Positions 7,483 to 15,204 of a stretch of DNA of 64,000 nt are shown piece after piece (within the stretch, counting starts at the first letter, position 1; the number at the start of each line of letters is the position of its first letter). The stretch covers positions 37,707-101,706 of the forward strand of contig NZ_JPLA01000028.1 in assembly GCF_001010355.1 (NCBI RefSeq), in the 5' to 3' direction. The notes below the pieces were generated by a model. That model was not told the DNA's origin. It saw nothing but the letters and a program-made list of their open reading frames with translations, and searched no databases. The position numbers were made by a program, and so were the translations under genes. Source of the stretch: Dyella japonica DSM 16301 (GTDB lineage: Bacteria; Pseudomonadota; Gammaproteobacteria; Xanthomonadales; Rhodanobacteraceae).

Positions 7483-7962
7483 TTACGGATGTCGCTTGCA
7501 AGTGACTGGTTCTGGCGAATCATCCAGCATGTCGTCGGATAACCGCCGCTCGATGCCCAATGGAAACGTCTCAAAAACCTTAAGCTCAGTCCGCTCTCCG
7601 AAATAGACAGCGCGACATGTCAAAGCGCCCTGTCGTAGCTCCACGTCGGGCTTGATCCATGGATCGAACGCAAGCCCCAAGGCCAGTACCCACAATGTCG
7701 CCAAATAGGCTGCCGATATGGCAATCGTCGCCAGCACAGTGAGAAGCCGGTAACGGGTATATCGAACCCGCACGAGTGCCAGGAAGACTCCACCAGTGAG
7801 GGCTATGAACACGATCAGCAAGTTCGCCGTAGCCCACGCGAACGAAACGTGTGCCATCGCCGCTAACGCGACTACGACCCAAAGTATGGCCACCCCCAAG
7901 GCTGCGCTGCGCATGTTCTCCTTTGCCTGCTTCCGGATCGACTCGTAAATGGCGCGCTTCAA
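7483..7962 (-). CDS. Membrane protein, unknown function
   Basis: 159 residues with three hydrophobic segments in the first 115 residues, then a soluble tail of about 50 residues containing two cysteines (ALTCRAVYFG and PVTCKRHP). A start at Met17 (MRSAALGVAIL) is possible. The topology suggests a small inner-membrane protein with a periplasmic tail. No family recognised. Confidence 0.5.
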   Translation of the reverse strand: MKRAIYESIRKQAKENMRSAALGVAILWVVVALAAMAHVSFAWATANLLIVFIALTGGVFLALVRVRYTRYRLLTVLATIAISAAYLATLWVLALGLAFDPWIKPDVELRQGALTCRAVYFGERTELKVFETFPLGIERRLSDDMLDDSPEPVTCKRHP

Positions 7963-7988
7963 TACGGTCCGAACAATGTCCTGAGCCT

Positions 7989-8012
7989 GTCTACTTAGGG
8001 TCGGAAGCGGAC
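7989..8012 (+). repeat. Dispersed hairpin repeat, copy 10
   Basis: Degenerate left arm (GTCTAC), right arm GCGGAC, loop TTAGGGTCGGAA. It is 48 bp past the stop of the DUF600-like gene. Confidence 0.8.
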
Positions 8013-8060
8013 ATTGGCCCGCTCGGCGGCATCAGGAAAATTTTCAGATCGCCAGTCGAA

Positions 8061-8396
8061 TCACATGTATCTCAACTGTTCCGCAACAAATGGTGGCACA
8101 CCGTACTTGTATTCAAAACAATACTTACCCGAGTGATCCATCGAGAACTCTACCCAGGTCCACTCTTCTTGACTCTCTGGTTTTTGCTTTTGCAATTCCG
8201 CCAGGACGTCAATGGCTTCGAGAGACAGGCGAAATTCCTCCTTCACACCATCCCCCTCAAAGGTGGACGTGAAGACCTCGTGCCGACGGCCGTTGAGCGG
8301 GTAGTTCTCGTAGTGAATGCTGACGGCTTGCCAAGGTGCTTTGAGGGCCTGAATCACCTTTCGCACGAAAGCTGCTTGCAGTTCGATCATGTCCAT
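8061..8396 (-). CDS. DUF600/YezG-like immunity-type protein
   Basis: 111 residues from the ATG at 8396; the longer frame reads through a repeat copy. The pattern WQAVSIHYENYPLNGRRHEV, then WTWVEFSMDHSGKYCFEYKY with GVPP resembles the DUF600 family that includes the YezG antitoxin. Family members neutralise toxic nucleases in contact-dependent or LXG-type systems. No toxin gene is adjacent, so this would be an orphan. The family call is tentative. Confidence 0.5.
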   Translation of the reverse strand: MDMIELQAAFVRKVIQALKAPWQAVSIHYENYPLNGRRHEVFTSTFEGDGVKEEFRLSLEAIDVLAELQKQKPESQEEWTWVEFSMDHSGKYCFEYKYGVPPFVAEQLRYM

Positions 8397-8423
8397 AGAT
8401 GCCCTATCCCTGTTGACCTCTAG

Positions 8424-8447
8424 GTCCGCTTCGGGTCGAAAGCGGAC
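8424..8447 (+). repeat. Dispersed hairpin repeat, copy 11
   Basis: Consensus copy. It is one of three copies with no supported minus-strand gene ending just before it: the gene on its right, yaeQ, is on the plus strand. It still has the common orientation. Confidence 0.9.
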
Positions 8448-8673
8448 CAATGCTAGCTCGTTATCCCGCGCCGACGGGTTGATCGGAACAACGGGCAGAT
8501 TTGGCGACACAGACAACGGCGTGAGCCCGACTCTGCATTCGATGGACGACTACGGCCAACCTCCTGGTATGGCCGCAAGACGGGCGGCCCAAGCATGGCG
8601 CCCGGGTGTCTTTCCGCCCCCCCCGGAGCAAAGCCGCGTAAGATGGTCGCTTTACGCCCACTCAAGTGCCCCC

Positions 8674-9228
8674 ATGGCCCTCACCGCCACCATCCACAAG
8701 GCCGAACTGTCGATCAGCGACATGGACCGGCACTACTACGCCACCCACGCATTGACCCTCGCCCGGCATCCGTCGGAAACCGAGGAGCGATTGATGGCGC
8801 GCCTGCTCGCGTTCACGCTGTATGCCGACGAACGGCTGGAGTTCGGCAAGGGGCTCAGCGACACCGACGAACCGGCCCTGTGGCGCAAGGCCTATACCGA
8901 CGAGATCGAGCTGTGGATCGACGTCGGCCTGCCTGATGAAACACGCTTGCGCAAAGCCTGCAACCAGTCGCGGCACGTCGTGGTGCTGGCCTATGGCGGC
9001 CATGCCGTCGACGTCTGGTGGAGCAAGATTGCCAGCACGCTCACCCGCCACGACAACCTCAGCGTGCTCGCCATCGACCACGCTGACATGCGGCAACTGG
9101 CTGCCCTGTGCGAGCGGAGCATGCGCCTGCAATGCCTGATCCAAGACGGCGAACTACAGCTCATCGCCGGCGACCTCACGCTGCCGATCCGTCCGGCAAT
9201 CCGCAAGGGTGAGTACGCTGTCGCTTGA
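8674..9228 (+). CDS. yaeQ: YaeQ family protein
   Basis: 184 residues, the usual length. The start MALTATIHKAELSISDMDRH, followed by LARHPSETEERLMARLLAF and FGKGLSDTDEPALW, is characteristic of YaeQ, a PD-(D/E)XK-like fold protein. Its function is unsettled; it was once proposed as an RfaH suppressor. The ATG at 8674 is taken from the family N-terminus. It is more GC-rich than the surrounding minus-strand genes and looks like core genome between repeat copies. Confidence 0.9.
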   Translation: MALTATIHKAELSISDMDRHYYATHALTLARHPSETEERLMARLLAFTLYADERLEFGKGLSDTDEPALWRKAYTDEIELWIDVGLPDETRLRKACNQSRHVVVLAYGGHAVDVWWSKIASTLTRHDNLSVLAIDHADMRQLAALCERSMRLQCLIQDGELQLIAGDLTLPIRPAIRKGEYAVA

Positions 9229-9255
9229 GAAAGTGCCCCTGCCCCGTTTTGAAAC

Positions 9256-9279
9256 GTCCGCCGTGGGTCGAAAGCGGAC
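9256..9279 (+). repeat. Dispersed hairpin repeat, copy 12
   Basis: GTCCGC/GCGGAC stem with loop CGTGGGTCGAAA. It ends one base before the stop codon of the next minus-strand gene. Confidence 0.9.
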
Positions 9280-9280
9280 C

Positions 9281-9610
9281 TTACCAAGGCCTAAGTGCTT
9301 CTACAGGTGGGAGCGACTTTGGAGCATCCCCGGCGTAGCCGCATACCTCGACGCCCGCAAGATCTCCGTCACGCTCAAAAGCAAATATGCCGCTTCGCTC
9401 CTCACCCTCCCCGAATACGAAATCGGAAAGTATTCCCATGCCGCCTTTTGCGGGAGGCTTGCCGGGGATAACCAAGTCGAAGCTTGCGCAGCCGCAGGGG
9501 CACTTTCGAGGTGACACCCGCACCAGCTTAACCTGCGGCAAGTAGGTCTTGGCGGACTCAATACCATTGCTCAATAGCCATCGAAGGAGCTTCCCCTCCT
9601 CCGTGGTCAT
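9281..9610 (-). CDS. Conserved-looking small protein, unknown
   Basis: 109 residues from MTTEEGKLLRWLLSNG. The tight CPCGCASFDL cluster could bind a metal. The C-terminus LAGVEVCGYAGDAPKSLPP is a pattern I have seen in uncharacterised proteobacterial proteins, without a name I can give. AGGG precedes the ATG at 9610. The upstream in-frame MSAFDPKRT is only the translated repeat and is not part of the protein. Confidence 0.55.
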   Translation of the reverse strand: MTTEEGKLLRWLLSNGIESAKTYLPQVKLVRVSPRKCPCGCASFDLVIPGKPPAKGGMGILSDFVFGEGEERSGIFAFERDGDLAGVEVCGYAGDAPKSLPPVEALRPW

Positions 9611-9653
9611 TGCCCTATACATTGCAGTGACGTTCAAGCTGCGCCTCCCCCAT

Positions 9654-9677
9654 GTCCGCTTCGGGTCGAAAGCGGAC
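9654..9677 (+). repeat. Dispersed hairpin repeat, copy 13
   Basis: Consensus copy between two minus-strand genes, 130 bp past the stop of the lipoprotein gene. Confidence 0.9.
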
Positions 9678-9807
9678 AAATCGATCTCAAGAATGTCAAT
9701 CCGGAAACGGGGTCCGATTCACTTCTCGAGCTCAGAGCCAAGGCGTAAGTGAACCTGACCACGTTTTTCCGCAAGTTCCGATATCAAGTGTCTGCTACGC
9801 CTCTTCA

Positions 9808-10449
9808 CTAGATATCCGTATATGACCAGCCTGGGACTACGGCGGTCTTTTCGGCGCTGGATTTGCTGTTGATCACGACGCACCCGTGTTCGCCCGAGCC
9901 GCACTCCTTGACGGTAAAGCTGATCTTGGCTTGTGATTCGTCGATCACTGGATAGATTTCGCAGGAAGACTTGGCGTTGCAATGAAACGCGACTTCCGCA
10001 AAGTGTTTGATGGTGATCACGTGGTCGCGGTTGTCCGGTACGTACTGCGGATCGGGCGCATATCTATCCTTAGCGTTCTTTGCCAGGTCGCTCGCCAGGT
10101 AATTTCCCCACCAGAGCGAGCTTTCGGGTCCGTCCGACAATGCATCGACAAACAGATACAAGACGCCAAAGGTGTGATCGCCCGGCTGAACCAAGACCTT
10201 TCGCGGAGCAAGCGGTGGCGCCTTGCTGTTCGCGTACGCCTGCAGCAATGGATGAGTGCGCGAATCCTTGCCGTCGATCTCTCTGATGATGACCACCCCT
10301 TGCGCGAACTTAAGACTCCCGGAGACGAACGCCATCTGGTCTTTCGTCTCGTCGGCCGTGCCATAGTTGTAGGTTCTCGTTGTGATATCTGTGCAACCGC
10401 ACAGTGCCAGCGAAGCGGACAGAAAAATCAACCCGAGTATGCTCTTCAT
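9808..10449 (-). CDS. Lipoprotein, unknown function
   Basis: 213 residues. The signal peptide ends in the lipobox ALCGC, so it is a lipid-anchored envelope protein. The mature part contains several cysteines (FHCNAKSSCEIYP; KECGSGEHGC) that could form disulfides, and the segment VLVQPGDHTFGVLYLFVDAL, like the family of lipoproteins carrying a PEGA-like beta unit. GAGGG precedes the ATG. No firm family assignment. Confidence 0.6.
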   Translation of the reverse strand: MKSILGLIFLSASLALCGCTDITTRTYNYGTADETKDQMAFVSGSLKFAQGVVIIREIDGKDSRTHPLLQAYANSKAPPLAPRKVLVQPGDHTFGVLYLFVDALSDGPESSLWWGNYLASDLAKNAKDRYAPDPQYVPDNRDHVITIKHFAEVAFHCNAKSSCEIYPVIDESQAKISFTVKECGSGEHGCVVINSKSSAEKTAVVPGWSYTDI

Positions 10450-10529
10450 ATTTCCCTCTTTTGAATTTCAATGACTGCCAGCAAGCACTCAAAAAGTGCT
10501 CGTTAGAGCTGGCATTGCAATGACTGCGC

Positions 10530-10553
10530 GTCCGCTTCGGGTCGGAAGCGGAC
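10530..10553 (+). repeat. Dispersed hairpin repeat, copy 14
   Basis: Consensus copy with loop TTCGGGTCGGAA, 16 bp past the stop of the LprI-like gene. Confidence 0.9.
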
Positions 10554-10569
10554 GTTACGAATTCCAAGG

Positions 10570-11007
10570 TTATGGCAACGGGTGCGCTGCCCTTATGAGC
10601 TTGGCGCGTTCCTCGCTTGGCACTGCGACACAGGCCAACCGAACATCTTCGGAGCTATTTCCCTTCACCGCCAGGGACACTTCGTAGCTGCACTCACTGG
10701 CTACGTACTTTGAGAAGGCGCCTGACGCGAGATGGAGCCCGGCCATCGCCTCTCTCCGATACTTGGGAAAGCCTGGTGCCTCGTCCACCGATGCTCGGAT
10801 GACGTCGCCGGCCACCCTTTCTGCCTGGCCGAGGCTCATTTGTGCATCTTTCGCACGAGCCTCGACGCAAGCGCTCATGCCGGCGTGGTCGTGGCCTTTC
10901 CAGCAATCATTGATGACTGATGCAACGGAATGCTCAGCCGAGATCGAACCTTCCAATCCCAAAAACAGCAAGGCACCGGCAAGCAACACTGACTCCCCCT
11001 GAGCCAT
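10570..11007 (-). CDS. Periplasmic protein resembling the LprI/DUF1311 family
   Basis: 145 residues from MAQGESVLLAGALLF, a signal peptide ending near SISAEH. The helical mature part has paired cysteines (INDCWKGHDHAGMSACVE; later SECSYE and LACVAV), like the DUF1311/LprI proteins, some of which inhibit lysozyme. The match is by cysteine spacing only. The longer open frame upstream reads through repeat copy 15 and is rejected. Confidence 0.5.
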   Translation of the reverse strand: MAQGESVLLAGALLFLGLEGSISAEHSVASVINDCWKGHDHAGMSACVEARAKDAQMSLGQAERVAGDVIRASVDEAPGFPKYRREAMAGLHLASGAFSKYVASECSYEVSLAVKGNSSEDVRLACVAVPSEERAKLIRAAHPLP

Positions 11008-11036
11008 CGAGGCGCGACCGAACTGTGGTTGATTAT

Positions 11037-11060
11037 GTCCGCTCCGGGTCGGAAGCGGGC
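11037..11060 (+). repeat. Dispersed hairpin repeat, copy 15
   Basis: GTCCGC/GCGGGC stem (one wobble) with loop TCCGGGTCGGAA, 12 bp past the stop of the next small gene. Confidence 0.85.
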
Positions 11061-11072
11061 ATACCGCTCGAC

Positions 11073-11312
11073 TCATTCCAATGAGCGGGCTACGACTGTC
11101 GCAACAGCCCTCGCCATGCCAAGCGCGACGTCTTCAGTCTTCTGGATAGCGGTATTTCCATAGCGTAACGGCAGGTCTCCCGGCCGAACGGGTGCTGGGT
11201 AGATCGACCAAGAACCCATCCATCCCTCGCTACCAGGGGAATGCACGAAAACCGCTTCAAAGCGAATGAAATGCCGTCGAAGATGAAGTTCTAAATGGGA
11301 AGGCGCGGCCAT
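11073..11312 (-). CDS. Small protein, unknown
   Basis: 79 residues from MAAPSHLELHLRRHFIRFEA; GAGGA eight bases upstream decides the ATG at 11312. It has no signal peptide or membrane segment. The middle is rich in Gly, Trp and Pro (GSEGWMGSWSIYPAPVRPGD). No family recognised. Confidence 0.45.
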   Translation of the reverse strand: MAAPSHLELHLRRHFIRFEAVFVHSPGSEGWMGSWSIYPAPVRPGDLPLRYGNTAIQKTEDVALGMARAVATVVARSLE

Positions 11313-11699
11313 GATGAAGGTCCTCAATCACGCGCCCGCTTCACTTCAAGGGCGGGCCTCAGAACAGAAATGCCAAGTTTGTCACGGGGACAGACTGCTA
11401 ACTGCTTGGACGCTTCGAGCTGCTTTCTAGAATCTCATTCGCGAAGTTTTTCGAGGTGGCATCTCGCACCATTAGGGCCTCGCCAACAGAATGAATAATG
11501 ACTGAGCACCACGAGCCTAAACGAACAACCAATTGCCTCGATAGTCGAACTAACGATCTTTATGGCGTCGTCAACGTGGGCCGAACCTGCCTGTAGCTGC
11601 ATCGGATTTTGCGCCAAAAGGTCAGACCGCGAAAGCTGCTGCGCCTGGCTTAGGGCCTATTTCATCGAATCATCAACAATCCTTTTCTCGGAAGACTCT
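11313..11699. other. Gap with no supported gene
   Basis: Short frames exist on both strands, but none has a recognisable start signal or domain. The region separates a minus-strand gene from the plus-strand CPBP gene and must contain both promoters. Confidence 0.4.
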
Positions 11700-12557
11700 G
11701 TGATAGTACAAAAGACATCTTGGCAGAAAGTCGCTACCTTTCTGTTGCTCTTCGTCGTCATCAGTGCGGTGTTCAACGTCCTCATCCTCAGCGCCCGCGA
11801 GCTACGCGCCGGCGATGGACTGTACGCAACCGGCATCATGTGGGCTTCCGGATTGGCCGCCATGGCGACCCTAAAGCTTCACGGATGCAGCTTGTCCGGA
11901 CTGGGCTGGAAATGGCCCGCGATCCGGTATGTGTGGCTTAGCCTGCTCATCCCGCTGGCATATGCCGCCATTGCCTACGTTCTGGTCTGGACTTGCGGCC
12001 TGGGACACTTTCCCAACCGCGAGTTCATGCAGAAGCTCGTCGGGACGATGGGGCTGCACGCCTCGCCAGTGGCTTCAACTCTCCTTTACGTGGCGCTTGA
12101 GGCAAGCTTCGGCCTGGTGGGAAGCATGGGGCGCGCGTTGGGAGAGGAAATTGGCTGGCGCGGCTTCTTGGCTCCCGAACTATTCAAGAGCATGAACTTC
12201 ACCGGCGCCACGTTGTTCAGCGCTGCCGTATGGGCACTGTGCCACTACCCGGTGCTTATCTGGGGGGACTATAACTCCGGGACACCAAGCTGGTATGGGT
12301 TGACATGTTTTACCGTGTTGATCCTGGGTTGCTCGGTGATCGCGAACTGGATGCGCCTGAAATCCGGCAGCTTGTGGACGGGGGCAATCCTGCATGCAAG
12401 CCACAATCTCTTCATCCAGGCTATCTTCACGCCACTGACCGCTGACACCGGCAAGTCGGCCTGGTTTATCGACGAATTCGGCGTCGTCTTACCGGTCGTG
12501 ATCGGTGGCTTTGCGATCTATTTTTGGCGTCGCCGTCACGAATTAGCGAGGTTGTGA
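11700..12557 (+). CDS. CPBP/CAAX-type intramembrane metalloprotease
   Basis: 285 residues with about eight membrane helices. The three Abi/CPBP motifs are present: EEIGWRGFL (Glu pair at about 149-150), then WALCHYPVLIW, and HASHN near the end. These residues form the intramembrane metal site of the glutamic/metallo-type CAAX proteases. Bacterial members are linked to bacteriocin self-immunity or processing, though no substrate is visible here. The GTG at 11700 with GGAAGA upstream is preferred; the frame is open for 46 more codons with no membrane-protein character. Confidence 0.8.
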   Translation: MIVQKTSWQKVATFLLLFVVISAVFNVLILSARELRAGDGLYATGIMWASGLAAMATLKLHGCSLSGLGWKWPAIRYVWLSLLIPLAYAAIAYVLVWTCGLGHFPNREFMQKLVGTMGLHASPVASTLLYVALEASFGLVGSMGRALGEEIGWRGFLAPELFKSMNFTGATLFSAAVWALCHYPVLIWGDYNSGTPSWYGLTCFTVLILGCSVIANWMRLKSGSLWTGAILHASHNLFIQAIFTPLTADTGKSAWFIDEFGVVLPVVIGGFAIYFWRRRHELARL

Positions 12558-12631
12558 GATTCTTTTGTGGCAACCCAAAATCGGGGTCGCTGAGCCCGCT
12601 TTCGCGAGACCCAAAGCTGTTCGATGCAAGT

Positions 12632-12699
12632 GACCGCTTCGGGTTGCGGATTCAGCCGGTCGTTGCAACGACCGGCTGAATTCGCAGTCGCAAGCGGAC
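12632..12699 (+). repeat. Dispersed hairpin repeat, copy 16, split by an insertion
   Basis: Left part GACCGCTTCGGGT and right part GTCGCAAGCGGAC together make one repeat, but 42 bases lie between them and GT is present on both sides of the insert. Confidence 0.8.
12645..12686. repeat. 42-bp palindrome inserted in repeat copy 16
   Basis: A 21-base arm (TGCGGATTCAGCCGGTCGTT plus G) is followed directly by its reverse complement with one mismatch and no loop. It interrupts the repeat at its loop core. I saw no second copy in the window. Confidence 0.8.
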
Positions 12700-12786
12700 C
12701 TTTGAATACCGCACTACCATCACCCATGTCTTCGCAGATGCCGCAGCCTGCAAACTCGGTCAATCAAAGCCGAAAGAGGGAATCAA

Positions 12787-13191
12787 GTGACCACGACGGA
12801 GATGATCCATGGTGCTTGCCGCTGCGGCGCGGTTCAATGGCGCCTCAATGGAATACCCGAGTCGGCCACGGTGTGCAATTGCTCCGCATGTCACCGCTAC
12901 GGCGCGCTGTGGGCCTATGACTATGAAGAGCACGGCATTCACGTCTCGGGCCCGACTCGCACCTATACGCAGGGAAAGTGGGTTGTGTTTCATTTTTGCC
13001 CCGTCTGCGCCTGCGTGGCGTACTGGCGGGGTTTGAACAACAGCGAGAATGGGCAGCGCCTCATGGGGGTCAACCTGAGGCTGGCCGATCTGGAGAGTGT
13101 TGCGCGGATTCCGATCGTCCGTCATGACGGGCTCGACACCACCGATGACCTGCCTCCAGACGGTCGATGCGTCGCCGACTATTGGTTCTGA
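12787..13191 (+). CDS. GFA/CENP-V zinc-binding domain protein
   Basis: 134 residues. Zinc-ligand cysteines are at the family positions: C11 and C13 (CRC), C30, C32 and C35 (CNCSAC), and C71 and C74 (CPVC). This is the GFA fold of glutathione-dependent formaldehyde-activating enzyme (Gfa) homologues; many are of unknown substrate. The start is GTG with GAGGG well spaced. It is a single plus-strand gene at the right edge of the repeat-rich region. Confidence 0.85.
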   Translation: MTTTEMIHGACRCGAVQWRLNGIPESATVCNCSACHRYGALWAYDYEEHGIHVSGPTRTYTQGKWVVFHFCPVCACVAYWRGLNNSENGQRLMGVNLRLADLESVARIPIVRHDGLDTTDDLPPDGRCVADYWF

Positions 13192-13569
13192 ATCGTTGCC
13201 TCGACGATGAGCAGCAAGGATCTGGTCGCCCATATTTCCGATAGAGCTATTTCAACGCGATGCCCGCGTCGAGTCATGGCGAGGTGAGCCTGATCTTGTT
13301 CTTGCTGGACTCAGGCTGTGGAGCGCGACGCAGGCACTGACGCCGGCCAAGGCAGTAGTCCATCTCTGGTGAGCAACGAACGCGGCGGACTCGTTGGGCT
13401 CACGGGCTCCCCCTTGTCGTGTGTGCGACCTCAACGCGGATGGTCATAGGAAACCCTCCCACAAACGCAAGTATTTGCGTTTTCGAAGCGTCGCCGTGCA
13501 GAAATCCGGCAAAAACTTAGCAACGCCTTAGTAGCCGCTGTCCCACCGGGGCATATGGCAACTTCAGCC
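13192..13569. other. Non-coding region before the electron-transfer operon
   Basis: No supported gene. It contains the 20-base palindrome listed at 13463-13482. The remaining sequence shows no repeat copies. Confidence 0.4.
13463..13482. repeat. Palindrome AAACGCAA-GTAT-TTGCGTTT
   Basis: Perfect 8-bp arms with a 4-base spacer, about 90 bp upstream of the promoter of the next operon. It could be an operator or a weak terminator; the TTTTC after it is short. Confidence 0.6.
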
Positions 13570-13612
13570 TTGACAGGCCATTAGAACAAAAACAAGAATG
13601 AGAACGATTCCT
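13570..13612 (+). promoter_or_regulatory. Promoter with overlapping Fur-box-like site
   Basis: A perfect -35 TTGACA (13570-13575), an 18-base spacer and -10 AAGAAT (13594-13599). The -10 lies inside AAGAATGAGAACGATTCCT (13594-13612), which matches 11 of 19 positions of the classical Fur box GATAATGATAATCATTATC, including the AATGA.AA..ATT core. A repressor here would block the promoter. The site is 63 bp before the first gene. Confidence 0.5.
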
Positions 13613-13674
13613 ATATCGATGCGAGATCTTGCTGTGTCTCGTCGCAAGGAAAGCAAATCATTGTCGGGGAACCC

Positions 13675-14610
13675 ATGAAGATACGACTGCTGACGCTCAC
13701 CCTCTTGGCGAGCATGGCCACCATGCCTGTCGCTCACGCTGATGAACCTCTGTTCGGCTACATCTACACGACCGATACCTTGCCCAAGGACAAGAGTGAA
13801 GTGGAGCAATGGGCAACGCTGCGCGAAGGTCGCTCGCAGGGCACCTTCCACCTGTTGCAGACGCGCACCGAGTACTCGTATGGCGTGACCGACAAGTTCC
13901 AGTTGTCCGGATATTTGAATCTGGCGTGGACCAAGGTCGACGGCAACGTGCCCGATGGCAGCACCGCTCCTCCGGAAGTGTTCGCCGACTACAACGTCCC
14001 GTCGCAAGGGTCGTGGAGCCGCAGCCGATTGGAGAGCTTCTCGATGGAGGCCATCTATCGCTTCGCCAGCCCCTACACCTCGCCGGTAGGCGCCGCCGTC
14101 TATCTCGAGCCGTCGCTGGGCCCGCGTACGCAGGAACTGGAAACGCGCCTGATCCTGCAGTCGAACTTTCTCGACGATCGTCTTGTGTTTGCCTTCAACA
14201 CGACGATCGGCCAGGAGAGGCGCTATCTGCATGGCGATCCCAGTGCGGACCCGACGTCGGACGACTATCGTGATCACTGGGACAAAGAGACCGACGTCAA
14301 TTTCGGCCTCGCCGGCAGCTATCGTTTTGCGCCCAACTGGTCGTTGGGTGCGGAATTGCAAAACGAGCGTGAGTGGGCGGGCTTCAACCCCTTTGAATCG
14401 GACAAGCGCACCAACATGGCCTGGTACGCTGGCCCGACGCTCCACTACGGTGGCCGCCACTTCTTCATGACGTTCACCACGCTGTTCCAGCTGCATGGCG
14501 CTCGCGACTATGCCAATCCAGCGGACGAGAGTTTTGTGGTCCACGGCATCACCAACGCCGATGACTTTGAGAAATACCGGTTTCGTTTGAAGCTTGGCTA
14601 CTATTTCTAA
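13675..14610 (+). CDS. Outer-membrane-type beta-rich protein (DUF6662-like)
   Basis: 311 residues with a signal peptide ending at AHADEP. The mature protein has alternating beta strands with aromatic girdle residues and ends in RFRLKLGYYF, a C-terminal aromatic residue typical of outer-membrane beta-barrels. The N-terminal GYIYTTDTLPKDKSEVEQWA resembles the DUF6662-type family, found beside iron-responsive genes; that name is from memory. It opens an operon with the FMN-binding, ApbE and heme-type genes, behind the Fur-like promoter. Possible roles are an outer-membrane conduit or a sensor of the electron-transfer chain. Confidence 0.65.
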   Translation: MKIRLLTLTLLASMATMPVAHADEPLFGYIYTTDTLPKDKSEVEQWATLREGRSQGTFHLLQTRTEYSYGVTDKFQLSGYLNLAWTKVDGNVPDGSTAPPEVFADYNVPSQGSWSRSRLESFSMEAIYRFASPYTSPVGAAVYLEPSLGPRTQELETRLILQSNFLDDRLVFAFNTTIGQERRYLHGDPSADPTSDDYRDHWDKETDVNFGLAGSYRFAPNWSLGAELQNEREWAGFNPFESDKRTNMAWYAGPTLHYGGRHFFMTFTTLFQLHGARDYANPADESFVVHGITNADDFEKYRFRLKLGYYF

Positions 14611-14673
14611 GCTTGCAGCAAGAGTCTTGTCGGTACAGACCGTTTTCCTCCCCGGCCATCGGACACGATCAGC

Positions 14674-15204
14674 ATGAATCATCGCTTCCTACTTGTTCCT
14701 GTGGCCGCCCTGGTCATTGCCGCCCCCGTGCAGGCGACGGTTTATCTCAGTGTCGAGCAAGCACAGGCCTTGATGTTTCCGGGCGCCACACTTGCGCCCG
14801 TGCCCATCACGTTGACGGCCGAGCAGGTGAAGAGCGTCGAGCGCGCCAGCGACGTCAACGTGCTCTCTCCCCAGGTCAAGGCATGGCGCAGCCCCACGGG
14901 TGGATGGTTTATCGCGGACCAGGTGGTAGGCAAGCACGAGTTCATTCCGTTTGCGCTGGCCATCGACGAACATGGCGCGGTGAAGTCGGTGGAGATCCTG
15001 GAGTACCGCGAGGCGTACGGCGATCAAGTGCGCAACGAAGCTTGGCGCGCCCAGTTTGTGGGGAAAACCCACGCTTCTCCTTTGAAGCTCAACGACGACA
15101 TCAAGAACATCTCCGGAGCGACTCTGTCGAGCCGTCACATGACCGATGGCGTGAAGCGGCTTCTTGCGATCTATGAGCTTGTCCTTGCCCACACCAACGG
15201 TTGA
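14674..15204 (+). CDS. Periplasmic FMN-binding domain protein with ApbE flavinylation motif
   Basis: 176 residues with a signal peptide (LLVPVAALVIAAPVQA). The C-terminal half is an FMN-binding domain: GAVKSVEILEYREAYGDQV is followed by DDIKNISGATLSS. The SGAT motif puts the flavin acceptor at Thr150, the residue to which ApbE attaches FMN through a phosphoester bond in Nqr, Rnf and related proteins. It overlaps the start of the ApbE gene, so enzyme and substrate are translationally coupled. It should carry electrons in the periplasm. Confidence 0.8.
   Translation: MNHRFLLVPVAALVIAAPVQATVYLSVEQAQALMFPGATLAPVPITLTAEQVKSVERASDVNVLSPQVKAWRSPTGGWFIADQVVGKHEFIPFALAIDEHGAVKSVEILEYREAYGDQVRNEAWRAQFVGKTHASPLKLNDDIKNISGATLSSRHMTDGVKRLLAIYELVLAHTNG

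Noticed and set aside
8453..8665. An Arg-rich minus-strand frame next to repeat copy 11
   Set aside because: Composition is like noise, and it runs antisense to the region leading into yaeQ.
9281..9679. N-terminal extensions such as MSAFDPKRT, VRFGSKADI and SGRKRT in several frames
   Set aside because: These peptides are translations of the hairpin repeat itself. Such strings turn up in many hypothetical proteins in annotated genomes; here they are not used as starts.
9719..9813. A 29-residue frame (KRRSRHLISELAEKRG...) after the lipoprotein stop
   Set aside because: It starts at a GTG overlapping the stop but has no ribosome site or partner, so it is more likely a remnant.
116..13191. An integron with attC sites
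   Set aside because: No integron integrase is in the window, the repeat is too short, and I found no RYYYAAC/GTTRRRY ends around the copies. The cassette idea is kept only as a hypothesis.
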